Assembly: GCA_033816765.1 (NCBI GenBank)
Contig: CM066288.1
Span: forward strand, 1,364,001-1,428,000
Length of the DNA stretch: 64,000 bases
From: Nothopassalora personata
Taxonomy: Eukaryota; Ascomycota; Dothideomycetes; Mycosphaerellales; Mycosphaerellaceae
Direction of reading: 5' to 3'
The position numbers and the translations under genes are program-made. Positions 1 to 10,384 of this stretch are shown here, in pieces. The notes under the pieces are model-generated. The model saw nothing but the letters and a program-made list of their open reading frames with translations. It made no database searches and was not told where the DNA came from. Positions within the stretch are counted from its first letter, which is position 1; each line of letters starts with the position of its first letter.

Positions 1-2760
1 TTCTTGTACGCCTCATCTATCAACTTCTGCGTATCGACATAGCTCTTAAAGTCGTCGGACACGAGATAGTAGTCTCCGTGGTCGACAATGCTGTTCACGA
101 GCGAAGAGAACTGACCAGCATCGCCGAAAGTGCCCTTCTTGATGGTATCGAAGACGCGCTCAAGCATTGGGTCTAGCTGGAAATCGCCGTACATGTGCGA
201 GTGTCGGAGGTCCTCGACGTCTTCGGCAAGGTTGCCGAAGAGGAAGATGTTGTCCTCGCCGACTTCGCGGGTGATTTCGATGTTGGCACCGTCGCAGGTG
301 CCGATGATGAGACCGCCGTTGAGCACGAACTTCATGTTCGAGGTACCGGAGGCCTCAGTCCCGGCTGTTGAAATGTGCTCCGAGATGTCACTGCCCGGGA
401 CGATAATCTCTGCCTTGCTGACGTTGTAATCCTCAATGAAGACAACCTTGAGCAGGTCGCCGATATCCTTGTCGTTGTTGACCACAGCACCGACCTGGTT
501 GATCAGGTGGATGACAGTCTTGGCCATCCAGTAACCAGGAGCTGCCTTTCCACCGAAGATGCTGACGCGAGGCTGGACCTTTTTGCGGTCCTCAGCCGAC
601 ATGTCCTTCAGCTCGAGGTATTTGTGTATCACACCAAAGATGTTCAACTGCTGTCTCTTGTACTCGTGCATACGCTTGACCTGAATGTCGAACAAGCTGG
701 ATGGGTTGACGGTAACGCCGTGCATCTCTTTGATCAGCTTGGCCAAGCGGACCTTGTTCGCGTACTTGATCTCTTGAAACTCCTTGCGGAACTCCTTATC
801 GTCGACGAAGTTCTCGATCTTGTGGAGCTGGGTGAGGTCGCGAAGGAAGTCGTAGCCGCCAAGCTTGCTGGCGATGAGTTCGGAAAGACGTGGGTTGGCT
901 TGGTGGAGCCATCTTCGTGGAGTGATACCGTTCGTAACATTGGTGAACTTGTCTGGGCCGTAGATTTTGACGAAGTCCTTGAAGATGGTCGTTTTGATCA
1001 GGTCGGAGTGCAGCTCAGCAACACCGTTGACCTTGTGGCTACCAATGACAGCCAAGTACGCCATACGGACCATCTTTGGCTGAGACTCTTCGATGATTGA
1101 GACGCGGCCAAGTATCTCACGCTCCTTCGGAAAGTTGCGCTCGACGTACTGCAGGAAGTTCAAGTTGATATCGTAAATGATCTGAAGATGTCGTGGAAGT
1201 AGATGCTGGATAAGTGGAACAGACCACTTCTCCAGAGCCTCAGGAAGCACAGTGTGGTTAGTGTATCCGAAAGTCTTCTGCACAATCGACCAAGCCTCGT
1301 CCCACTCGAGACCTTCCAGATCGATCAGAATTCGCTGAAGCTCGGGAATAGCCAGAGTCGGGTGAGTGTCGTTAAGCTGGATAGCGACCTGGTTGGGGAA
1401 CTCGCTCCACGCCTTCTTTGACTTCTTGAATCGGCGGACAATGTCAAAGAGCGAAGCAGCACACCAGAAGTACTGCTGCTTGAGACGAAGCTCCTTACCA
1501 CGCTCCAGACTGTCGTTGGGGTACAGCACCGATGAGATAGTCTCTGCGCGCTGTTGATCCGCAACGGACGCCTCGTACTCCCCAGAGTTGAACTTGGTGA
1601 AGTCAAACTCGCCGTGGGAAGCCTTGCTAGACCACAGACGAAGGTTGTTGGTTGTCTTTGTGCCATATCCTGGAATGGGAGCATCGTATGCAACAGCAGT
1701 GACGATCTCGCCATTCTCCCAGACGCTGACCTGCTTGCCAGTCTTGTCGTCTGTGTACTTCCTGACGTTTCCGTAGAACTGGACATCTACTGTCACGTCG
1801 TGACGTGGAAACTCCCACGGGTTGAAGTCGAGCCAGTAATCTGGAACCTCAACCTGGTAGCCATCAACAATCTCTTGCTTGAAGATACCATATCGGTAGC
1901 GGAGGGCGTAACCCCAGGCTGGGTAGTTGAGCGTCGCGAGGGAGTCGAGGAAGCAGGCAGCCAGACGACCAAGACCACCGTTGCCAAGAGCGGCATCACG
2001 TTCTTGGGTGATGATGTCCTCCATGCGAAAGCCAAGATCCTTGAGGCCTTCGACTGCAACATCCTTCATGCCGGTGTTCAGCATGGCATTGTCGAGTGCT
2101 CGGCCCATCAAGAACTCCAGGGAGAGGTAGTAGACACGCTTTGGGTCGGCGGACGTCTGATTCTGCTGTGTCTTGTTCCATTCGATAACCAGGCGGTCAC
2201 GGAACGCCAAGGCGGTTCCAGCGTATGCTGCTGCTTCATCGCAGTTGAACAGCGACCTAGCAAGAGTGGTCTCGATGTGTCGGACAACTTCGGCGTCAAA
2301 CTCGTCCTTGTCCTTGAACTCACGTGCGGACTGCCATCGTTAGCCCTGAACCAGATGCAGTATGTCGAGACTACTGACGTATTTCCTCCATCTATGATCA
2401 ATCGTCAGCTCCCAGCATGTCTTATCTGCGGCCTCGCTTCCCACTTACGCTTCCCTCTGTCCCTCAGGAATGCTCGCTTCAATGCTCTTGATCTCTTGTG
2501 GTGCAAAGCCCGTGACAGTTCTCTTGTGCTGTCCGACGAGAAGTGTTAGCCCACGGCTCACATTCCAGAATCCCAGGACCCAAGTCTGGGCACTGCTCGC
2601 CACCTGTCTCCGTCGACACCGTCCCTCACTCAAAACATACCTTTGGCCTCGAAATGCCAGCAGGCCCCACAGGACCCTGAAAATCAGTAATAGGCGCCGA
2701 CGTACTCGGCCTCCTCTGTCTCGCCTGACGATCCTCGGTGGTACCAGCAGTTGAAGCCAT
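1..2760 (-). CDS. gph1: Glycogen phosphorylase (partial, 3' end outside window)
   Basis: Catalyses phosphorolysis of glycogen to glucose-1-phosphate in the cytosol. The minus strand reads through a nearly complete GT35 phosphorylase. Visible landmarks are a YYLSLEFLMGR-type segment, a DTHPTLAIPELQR segment, VTNGITPRRW, KRMHEYKRQQLN, and the pyridoxal-phosphate lysine context EASGTSNMKF near 330-370. The reading frame still runs at base 1 (DHGDYYLVSDDF region), so the C-terminus is outside. Deduced exons: 2641-2760 (starts MASTAGTTED), 2449-2528, a 13-nt micro-exon at 2379-2391 (WRKY), and 2330 down to 1. Introns are 112, 57 and 48 nt, with GCTAAC branch points in the first and third. The start at 2760 was chosen because the N-terminal disordered stretch joins in phase to the conserved GFAPQEIKSIEASIP segment. 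The upstream gap 2761-3520 is its promoter. Confidence 0.95.
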
Positions 2761-3520
2761 CTTCCTTGTGTTTCTGGCGACGTGATGAAGAAGAAACAAG
2801 CGTCTCTGGAGGTTTTCCAAGAGGATGATGAAGAAAGCTGGAGGAAGCTCGACCAGCAAAGTTTCACCGGTCCCAATGGATCGATGGTCTGCAGCGGCAT
2901 TCAACGTCGACGCGTTTCACTTGTTCGGTTGCTCGCATGTGACGGCAATAGCGGGGTAGCTCCGAGCTCAAAGGCGGTGACCTGCCGATGGAGAGTAATG
3001 TCAAACGACAACCGCGGAGCAAGCACGCAAGCGCCTCAACGTTCTCTTAGTTTAGAGCGGAAGGCGTCGTCGTGGTTTCTACCTCGAACGGGCCGACCAT
3101 GCGCAGCCAACTTCCAAGTAGTTAAACTCTACTTACCATCCCAAGCGGCAGGACCGGGGTGAGCTCCTGCCGTCTGTGCTAGAACTACTACTGCAGGGCG
3201 CGTCCGCTATTGTGCATCCGTGTATACCAAGAGATCACGACACTTATGCCTTTCGTGCTCTTCTGCACCATTCTGGCCAGACAGTCTCACCGACAGAGAC
3301 GGTGGTTCAGTCGGCTTGGCATGATACCCGCACCATCATCTGCGAACGTCACAGTGAGACCCGTGCGTGACAATTGATGTCGCCGATTAGAGGAATACCT
3401 ACGACACGACACAAGCAACGCTGTTTCCAAATCTTCAACAGTGCGCACGTTTCATCTCATAATGCGCTGCTGCCCGCTCCGAACGCAACCCAGGAAACAA
3501 TCATCAGAAAGCTCTCCAGC
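2761..3520. other. Intergenic: gph1 promoter and downstream region of cds1
   Basis: Both neighbours are on the minus strand, so this 760-bp gap holds the promoter and 5' UTR of glycogen phosphorylase and the 3' UTR of CDP-diacylglycerol synthase. I see no convincing ORF, RNA gene or repeat. Short ORFs here lack family resemblance or sensible codon patterns. Confidence 0.6.
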
Positions 3521-5140
3521 TCATCGCTTCAACGCCGTCTGCAAGTTCTGTCCAAGGTACTCAACCACCTTGTGGCTAACGGCGCCTTGGTTGTACAGGT
3601 GCTGCGCGAGTCCCTTAACCACAGCAATCTGCTCCTCGGGGCTCAAGCCGGTGATGGCAGTCTCTATCACGCTGCCGACACTGGCTTTGTGCAGAGCGAT
3701 GAATGACTGGTAGTACATGTAGGCGAAAAAGCCCATGACGAACTGACAGTCCATGCGATCCGTCATGCCGCCATGGCCCGGGATCGAGTCGCCAAAGTCC
3801 TTGATGTTAAAGGTGCGCTTCAAGCCGGACGCGAAGAAACCTCCAAATGGTGCGATGAGAGACGCGAATGTTGCGAATACCATGATGTGGAACTGCATAG
3901 GCGCCACGGTGATGGTCGTTGGCAGGAAGTCCCAGCCGTGAGGGATAAATGGAATGTTATACGTCTTGGCGGTGAAGACCGGGTTAACCTCACACTCGAG
4001 GCCAGTGAATATGTTTGCACCAAGATCATTGACCGGGCAGATGAAGTATTTTGAGCGCATCAAGAGGTTGGCGAAGAAGAATCCCAGGATGATGGTGCAG
4101 ATCCAGGCGCCCACGAAGCCTGAGAGCATGTCAGCATTGTAAGCTCGCCCCTACTACTATGTGCACGTACCTTCGACAGTCTTTTTTGGAGAGATCTTGA
4201 TCAGTTGCGTCCTGCCAAATGTGATACCACAAATGTATGCGAAAATGTCGTTAATGATGACCAAGCTGATGGGCAGGAAGAACCAGATCATGCCTTCAAA
4301 GATGTTGTTCATGATGAAGTGAGCCTGCACCACAATCAAGTAGAGTGCCATGTGTGTCCATGCGTACTGCGTAAACTGAAACTTGTAGTGGCCTTTCTGG
4401 AGGGAGCCAACGAAGAAGACGAAGCCTGAATCATCACCGATCAGCGCTGAGGTCAAATCCTGGTGTTCTTCAACATACCAATGATATAAAGCATGAAGCT
4501 GATGAACCTGTGATGTGTTGCAAATGGCAGCAGAACACGATCAATCAGCACGATATGCTTGAAGTAGTATATCACGCTCTCTCCGTAGAGGAAGTACATG
4601 GTCGTGCCAAGGAAGTACCAGTTGAGCGTCTTGGTGAATCGTAACGATCTCGCTCGACTGGGCACATTTTGTATCGAAATGACCTCCTTGAACGATATGA
4701 TCTGGACTGCGGTAGCCAGAATGATGATGTAGATGTGGCCAGCGAACATGGATGCGAAGAAGACGCCTATCATGACGAAGGTCCATATCGATCTGGTGAC
4801 GAACGTCTGGAACTTCTTCTGGCCCTCTGTGAGCTCCTTCTCTGTCGGCTGCGCGTGGTCAGTATCTGATCCTTTTCACATCCAGCTGACATTGCGATAC
4901 CTTCTCGTCCTCATTTTCTGTTGCCCAGCCGCTCTGCGTGGTGTCGGTTCTATCGGCTATCGACCGTTCGTTGCTGAGCTGTTTCCCGAGGGCACCGTTC
5001 CGCGTCGGACTCTTCGCTCCATTGTGTCTGCTCGGGCTCCGCTCATCGTTGGGCGATTCGTAGTTGAAGTCTGACATGCTACTCTTGCTCAATCTTCGCT
5101 CGCGATGGTTGAACTTGACGTCCTTCTTAGGCTTCGTCAT
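3521..5140 (-). CDS. cds1: Phosphatidate cytidylyltransferase (CDP-diacylglycerol synthase)
   Basis: Makes CDP-diacylglycerol from phosphatidic acid and CTP in the ER membrane, the precursor for phosphatidylinositol, phosphatidylserine and cardiolipin. Deduced exons are 4901-5140, 4479-4848, 4171-4425 and 3521-4119; introns are 51-53 nt and all phases fit, giving about 487 residues. Exon 1 encodes a charged disordered N-terminus ([10 protein letters not shown]). Exons 2-4 contain several hydrophobic membrane segments (for example [20 protein letters not shown]), then the family segment HRFISFMLY, and near the C-terminus the cytidylyltransferase signature [20 protein letters not shown] followed by DR. 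The length agrees with the fungal family. It is divergent from the checkpoint gene at 5668, sharing a 527-bp gap. Confidence 0.95.
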
Positions 5141-5667
5141 GGTCCGACAAAGGCCAGAACGATCACGTGCAGCTTCGGTAGAGGATCAGTAGGTGTGTCG
5201 CGAGCTTGACCAAGTGACAGGCTGCCTGTTCCGTCTATGCAGTGTTTGCTGGCGGCCTGTTGCGTAGAGCTCTCCTTTCGCGCACGCCGGGGGATGCACT
5301 TATGCGGTACGTTCAGTCCAACACTGCCGGTTTGATCCAATGCTCATGTCGCGTATGCCGTGGTGTCGAGGTTGCGAAGAGCGTGAAAGCGTTCCGTCGC
5401 GTTGGTAGGCAGGCAGAAGGGAAACCCGCTGCGACAGACTTTCACTGTGACGACAACATGCAGCACGGAGCACTGCCCGGGCCTTCACGTGAAAATGAAA
5501 TTCCGCACCCGTTGGTTCGAACTTTATGTTACTTCTGGCGCGTGTCGGCAACGACGCGTTCCATGCTCCGACGTGCACAACAGACTACCAACGCAATATT
5601 GCTGTCGGTATAGAGCGGATTCGGTGTGTGGTGCGGTGTTAGGAAATGGAGTGCCAGGCGAGCAGGG
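5141..5667. promoter_or_regulatory. Divergent promoter region between cds1 and uvsD
   Basis: A 527-bp gap separates the start codons of two divergently transcribed genes (minus-strand cds1, plus-strand uvsD), so both promoters must lie here. I do not see an obvious TATA box or a long repeat. This is an inference from gene orientation only. Confidence 0.5.
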
Positions 5668-8247
5668 ATGGCATCCGACGACGACTTCTTCTCCGACGAT
5701 GACCTAGACCATATCCCCACCAACACCCTCGACCAACTCGAGCAACAGGCTGTCCTGACCTCAACGCAGAAGTCATTCGCAAATGTAGTCAGACAGCCGC
5801 CCGTGCCGTTGCGAAAGCAGGCACACAATGCTGCGAGTCTGAACAGGGCGGGAGGCAGTGGCAGTGGCCTCAACCGGAACCTGCCATGGCGACCACCGCA
5901 ACCCAGTCGACCTCTCACGCAGAACTATGCGCATATCGTCAACAATGCCCCTCTGGCCAGCGCACCCGAGCCACCTTCGTCCGACTATGGACTCGACGAT
6001 GAGGATGTGATCAATCCTGACGAGCCGTCGATGGTCATCCACCCTGCTTCACGACCAACCAATGTCTCGGGACCGAGCTATCAGAACCGTCAGCCGTCTC
6101 GGCCAGTCCCGAAGAAAGATGTTGACCTCGAAGCGGAGGCTGCCTTTGCTGCAGCGGACGCCGAGCTGGGAAGTCAACCCTTCTCTAGATGGCCTCGAGC
6201 AGCAGTGCAGTCGTCATCCAATGGCGGATCCATGGACGTCTCTGCGATGCTGGCCAGGATACAGGAGCTTGAGGCTGAGCAGGAACGGTTGCGACGTGCG
6301 GAAGAGGCTGCTCGAAATGAGGCTCTTGCCAAGCAGGGCGAGATCGCTATCGTGCGCAGCAATCAGGAGAAAGAGAAGAAGCAGTTCGAGGCAAGACTGT
6401 CGGTCATGCAAAAGCTACACGCCGATGAGTCTGCGAGGCAAAAGGCTGAGATCGACGCCAGTCGGAAAGAGCGTGAGAAGATGGAGACAGACAACCGCTT
6501 TCTGCAGCACGATTTAGCCCAGGAAGCTGAGCGTGCGAAGAGATCAGCCGGAACGAGAAGAGCGCCTACCCAGCGAGATACGCCTCGAAAGAACAAGAGG
6601 ACAGGTCTTGGCGACGGATTTGACGACACTGAGCTGCAGCCCAGTCCAAGCAAGAGTCGAGACAAAGGAGCCGACCACACTCCAAAGGTTGGTGCGAAGC
6701 GAAAGAGGCCTGCCAACGATAGCCCTGTTGCTGCTCTATCTTTCACCCAACCACAGTCCGTTCTGCGCAAGGACAGCACCGAGCAGACTACTGCCTCATC
6801 GTGTGGCCCACCACTTGTCGAGACGGTCGTGGTGCATGATGATGCCAAGTACAAGTACATCCATCAGATCATAAATCACACGCCACGAGAAGACCACGAG
6901 AGGACAGTGCAAGCACTCATCAAGTATGCATTCCCTTCGAATCCAGACAAAACGCTCGCAACGATCTTCCACGACGATCTTTCACAACCTGGTGACGACG
7001 ACCACCTTCCTCTCAAACTTGCCAGGATTTGCCTCCGGCTGTGGGCTGGTTGCTTGGAGGATAGCTACTTCTCACCGTTCTACTTGATTCTGGACATGCT
7101 CTTCTTTTCATTATACGGCGAACTGTCTCCGATCAAGGCCAAGCTCGTGGAAGAGGTAGTCCCGCTCTGCTGTCGAACTATCGACTACATTGCCAGGCCT
7201 GCTGCTCGTGCACTCAAAGGTCAGGTTTGGACGAAGGAGGAAAGTCAACGTCACGACTTGTGGGTCAAGCAACTGGATGTGGACAGCGTGCTGGAGTTGC
7301 TGGACAACCTTTGCGGAGCAGCTTCTCTGTCATTTGAACGGAACGAGGTGTTCTGGAAGACCATCGACTTCCAATTCGTGTTGCAAACCCTGGGCAAAGC
7401 CCAACCGATGAGCCACAACGTTACCATGCTACGTATGCTGACCACATCAGCAAGGTTGACCACCTTCGGTGCTATCATGGGCGATGCAGAGGCACAACCG
7501 CAGCAGGAGAGGCAGATGATAGAGCGATTGACTGTTCTGCTATTCGAAAAGTTCAAGGTACGTTGGCATGATCTTCACGGAGGGATTATCGCTGACAATA
7601 ATAGCCACCCAAGGATGAGCCGCCGTACACGGAGACTGAGACTATCAATGTGCATATCGAAGTACTCGCGGTGTTTCGAGCTATGTGTTTGACAGATCAT
7701 GGCACGCTCCTCCTATCGCAACATCGGAGCGCGACCGGCAGATTGATACGCTTCCTCGATGCACAGGTGTCGCGTCTGTATTCTCAGCGACCTTCTCTTG
7801 GTATGCCCCACCCAGGGGGGACGCCACACGATCTTACGGTACAGCTTGTCAACAAGACGACTCGACTTCTCTACCACATCATCCATGCGTTCGAGGACCC
7901 TACAGTCCTTATACAAAAGATACGGGTAGTGCATGGCGGGTACCACAAGTTCCTCGTCAGCCTTACCCGGATTGCGTTTAGTGAACAGCTTGTGTATGAG
8001 GCTGGCATTGAAGATGAAGTCTGCGAGGCGGCCCACGATATCCTAGATGCCATACTTGGTCCCGAGGATGGCGAAGCAGTACAGAAAGCGATGGAGACGC
8101 CACGAGTAAGTCATCTCCAGTAGGATATGGCAAAGAATGTTGCCGATGTTAACGGACGTGCTAACGATGCTGTAGGGTAGTAAAGGGTCCACAACCGAGA
8201 GAGCCACTACTGATGGAGACGATACCACGATGAGTGAACCCGGCTGA
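5668..8247 (+). CDS. uvsD: ATRIP-like DNA damage checkpoint protein (UvsD/Rad26/Lcd1 family)
   Basis: Partner of the ATR/Mec1-type checkpoint kinase; in this family it recruits the kinase to RPA-coated single-stranded DNA in the nucleus. The N-terminus MASDDDFFSDDDLDHIPTNT, followed by LDQLEQQA, matches the acidic start typical of fungal UvsD. A coiled coil rich in E, R, K and A lies around residues 190-290 (dimerisation region), then a basic disordered stretch with possible nuclear localisation signals (GAKRKRP), then a helical C-terminal half. Exons: 5668-7557, 7605-8105 and 8176-8247; introns of 47 and 70 nt, the second with branch point GCTAAC. The protein is about 820 residues. I chose the ATG at 5668 over the upstream ATG at 5626 because the conserved acidic motif begins there. 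The last exon adds only about 23 residues. Confidence 0.88.
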
Positions 8248-8514
8248 GACAGCACATGGTGGACGGATCTCTAGTCCGACAAGATACTACTACTGGAGTC
8301 AGACGGGCGGCAGCACCAACAGCTATGTCCTCGAGCTCGACCGAGACGTCACGACCGAAGCCGGATCCCAAGCGCGGGGCCCTGACACTGCCCCACGTGA
8401 ACGCGGTACGCGGCTATCTTCACTGCATCACCATCGGCTGTCGTTTCGACTCGCTGCCAAGATGATACAAAGCGTTCTGACCAACGCGACAACCCCATCA
8501 GCACGAGTGAGACG

Positions 8515-9650
8515 ATGGCAGACCTGCCACAGAACATCGGCTGGATAGGCTTAGGCCTCATGGGCTATTCAATGGCAACGAACTTGATCAAGAAGATGGA
8601 CAAAGACACACAGTTCTATGTCTACGATGTCATACAGGAGAGCATCGACAAGCTCGTGAAGGAAGGGGGTGATACAGTACATGCTTGCCAAAGCAGTAGA
8701 GAAGTGGCAGACAAGTCCGTATGCACGCTCAGCAACTCCAGCTACAGACCATGATCTACCACGCTCGAAGTTTCTGTCTTGTATACTGACAACCAGACTC
8801 ACAGGATTTGATACTCTCCATGGTCCCCGAAGGCTCCCACGTTCGCAGCGTCTATCTGAACGAAGCCAACGGCGTCCTCACATCAAATACGCTGTCACAA
8901 GACAAGAAGATACTCATCGACTGCTCCACAATCGACACCGCAACCTCCCTCGCCGTCGGCTCCGCCTGCCACTCCCAATACCCTTCTGCCTCCTTCTACG
9001 ACGCCCCCGTTTCCGGCGGCGTTAAAGGCGCCGAGAACGCTACCTTGACTTTCATGCTCGGCGCCGCCGAATCCGACCCACACAAGAGCTTGCTCGAGAA
9101 GATGTTATATCTGATGGGCGGCAACGTTTTCTTCTGCGGCGGTCCCAGTCTGGGCCTGGTAGCGAAGCTATGCAACAACTACACATCAGGAATGATCGCC
9201 ATCGCCGTATCAGAATCGCTCAACATCGGCATCAAGAGCGGTATGGACCCGCGAATTCTCGCGAATATCTATCACACCAGCACAGCACAGAATGCTATCT
9301 GCGACGATTGGTGTCCTGCTCCGCATGTCTATCCTGACGCCCTGTCGAGTAAGGGGTATAAGGGAGGGTTCAAGGTGGGGCTTATGAAGAAGGATATTAG
9401 TCTGGCTGTTGATACGGCGGAAAGGGTTGGGGCCAAGTTGGCGCTGGGGAGGGAAGGGTTGGCGGTTTATGAGGGTGCGGCGAAGGATGAGAGGTGTAGA
9501 GACTTGGATAGTAGGGTTGTGTATCGATACCTGGGTGGGGAGGAGAAGTGGAAGGGCAAGGGAGAGTTTGCGGAGGAGGTGAGGATGAAGAGGGATGAAA
9601 CGAGGGGGTTGATGAGGAGGGGGAGGGAGATGGGGAAGGAGGGCAAGTGA
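8515..9650 (+). CDS. 3-hydroxyisobutyrate dehydrogenase family protein
   Basis: NAD(P)-dependent beta-hydroxyacid dehydrogenase; in valine breakdown the family oxidises 3-hydroxyisobutyrate to methylmalonate semialdehyde. Exons 8515-8718 and 8805-9650 with an 86-nt intron give 349 residues. The Rossmann nucleotide motif GWIGLGLMGYSMATNL is near the N-terminus. The substrate-binding signature DAPVSGGVKGAENATLTFML lies in the middle, and the catalytic lysine context GLVAKLCNNYTSG follows. Unlike a classic mitochondrial enzyme, the predicted N-terminus (MADLPQNIG) shows no targeting presequence, so cytosolic location or a missed upstream exon are both possible. The C-terminal tail of about 40 residues is rich in K, E and R and looks lineage-specific. 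Substrate within the family cannot be fixed from sequence alone. Confidence 0.88.
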
Positions 9651-10384
9651 GGGATGGAGCGGACAGCACTGTGTACAGTCTGCGCTAGGTCTTTGGTTTG
9701 GAGAAAACCGTTGCAAGTGAAACCTTGAAGTAAATAGGCTTCTATGAAAAGCCTAGATGAGCTATGTATGCTTCATCAGATTCGCCCACCAACTGGAGAC
9801 GCTATGCCACTGAAGCGACGAATGATTTTATTTCCCGCTTTCTTCCCCCTCTTATTCTTCTTCCCAGTCCTCTTCGAAATCCAACCTGCTTCGGCAGAAC
9901 ATACCAAGTCACAACTTCTGCTTGCTTGAAGGGCCCGAAGTCTTCTCAACCTTCGCCACCGCCTCCTCTGCCCTTCCTCTGATGATACGCCTCAGCCTCA
10001 GCCCCAAACTCCCTTGTCGACATATGGCGCTCTGCAATCGCCTCGAAGGACCAGGATCCGTTCGTTCACATGCAAGCTCCAAGCGCGCTAGCGCTAGCGC
10101 GTCTCAAACGCTCATGCATAGCCGTGCCCGCAACAAACGCTCCCCGATTTGACGTCAGATCCTCAAGTTCAGATGTTCAAGCGATTCATCAACAAAGCGA
10201 GTCGCAAAATTCACAACAAACACGCCCTCGAACACACGATCTCACAAAAACACAACAATCTCATCCAAAATGCCCCACCCGAGGCTCTCCCTACTCGCTC
10301 TTCTAGCAACCGTCTTCTGTGGTCTCTACGCCCTGTTCAGGAAGTGACAAACCCAGCGATATCTTCCGGCGACTCCGAGACAAG
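9651..10384. other. Intergenic region with palindrome, short upstream ORF and possible decayed exon
   Basis: This 734-bp gap separates the dehydrogenase from the zinc-finger/cyclin gene. It contains an 18-bp perfect palindrome (10084-10101), a 25-codon ORF with good start context (10270-10347), and a minus-strand stretch (9946-10176) with protein-like composition but an in-frame stop. No established gene is supported. Confidence 0.5.
10270..10347 (+). CDS. Short 25-codon ORF, probable upstream ORF or micropeptide
   Basis: An ATG in strong fungal context (A-rich leader ending CCAAAATGCC) opens a 25-codon frame ending in TGA, 37 nt before the main ATG of the zinc-finger/cyclin gene. The peptide starts MPHPRLSLLALLATVF and is a hydrophobic, signal-anchor-like helix with a basic end (LFRK). 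It could be a uORF regulating the downstream gene or a real micropeptide. It overlaps no other supported gene. I cannot name a family. Confidence 0.3.
   Translation: MPHPRLSLLALLATVFCGLYALFRK

Noticed and set aside
375..1100. 241-codon plus-strand ORF opposite glycogen phosphorylase
   Set aside because: It is the antisense shadow of a highly conserved coding region; its L/V/D-rich composition results from codon bias on the other strand.
1554..2549. 331-codon plus-strand ORF
   Set aside because: Antisense to glycogen phosphorylase exons, no family resemblance.
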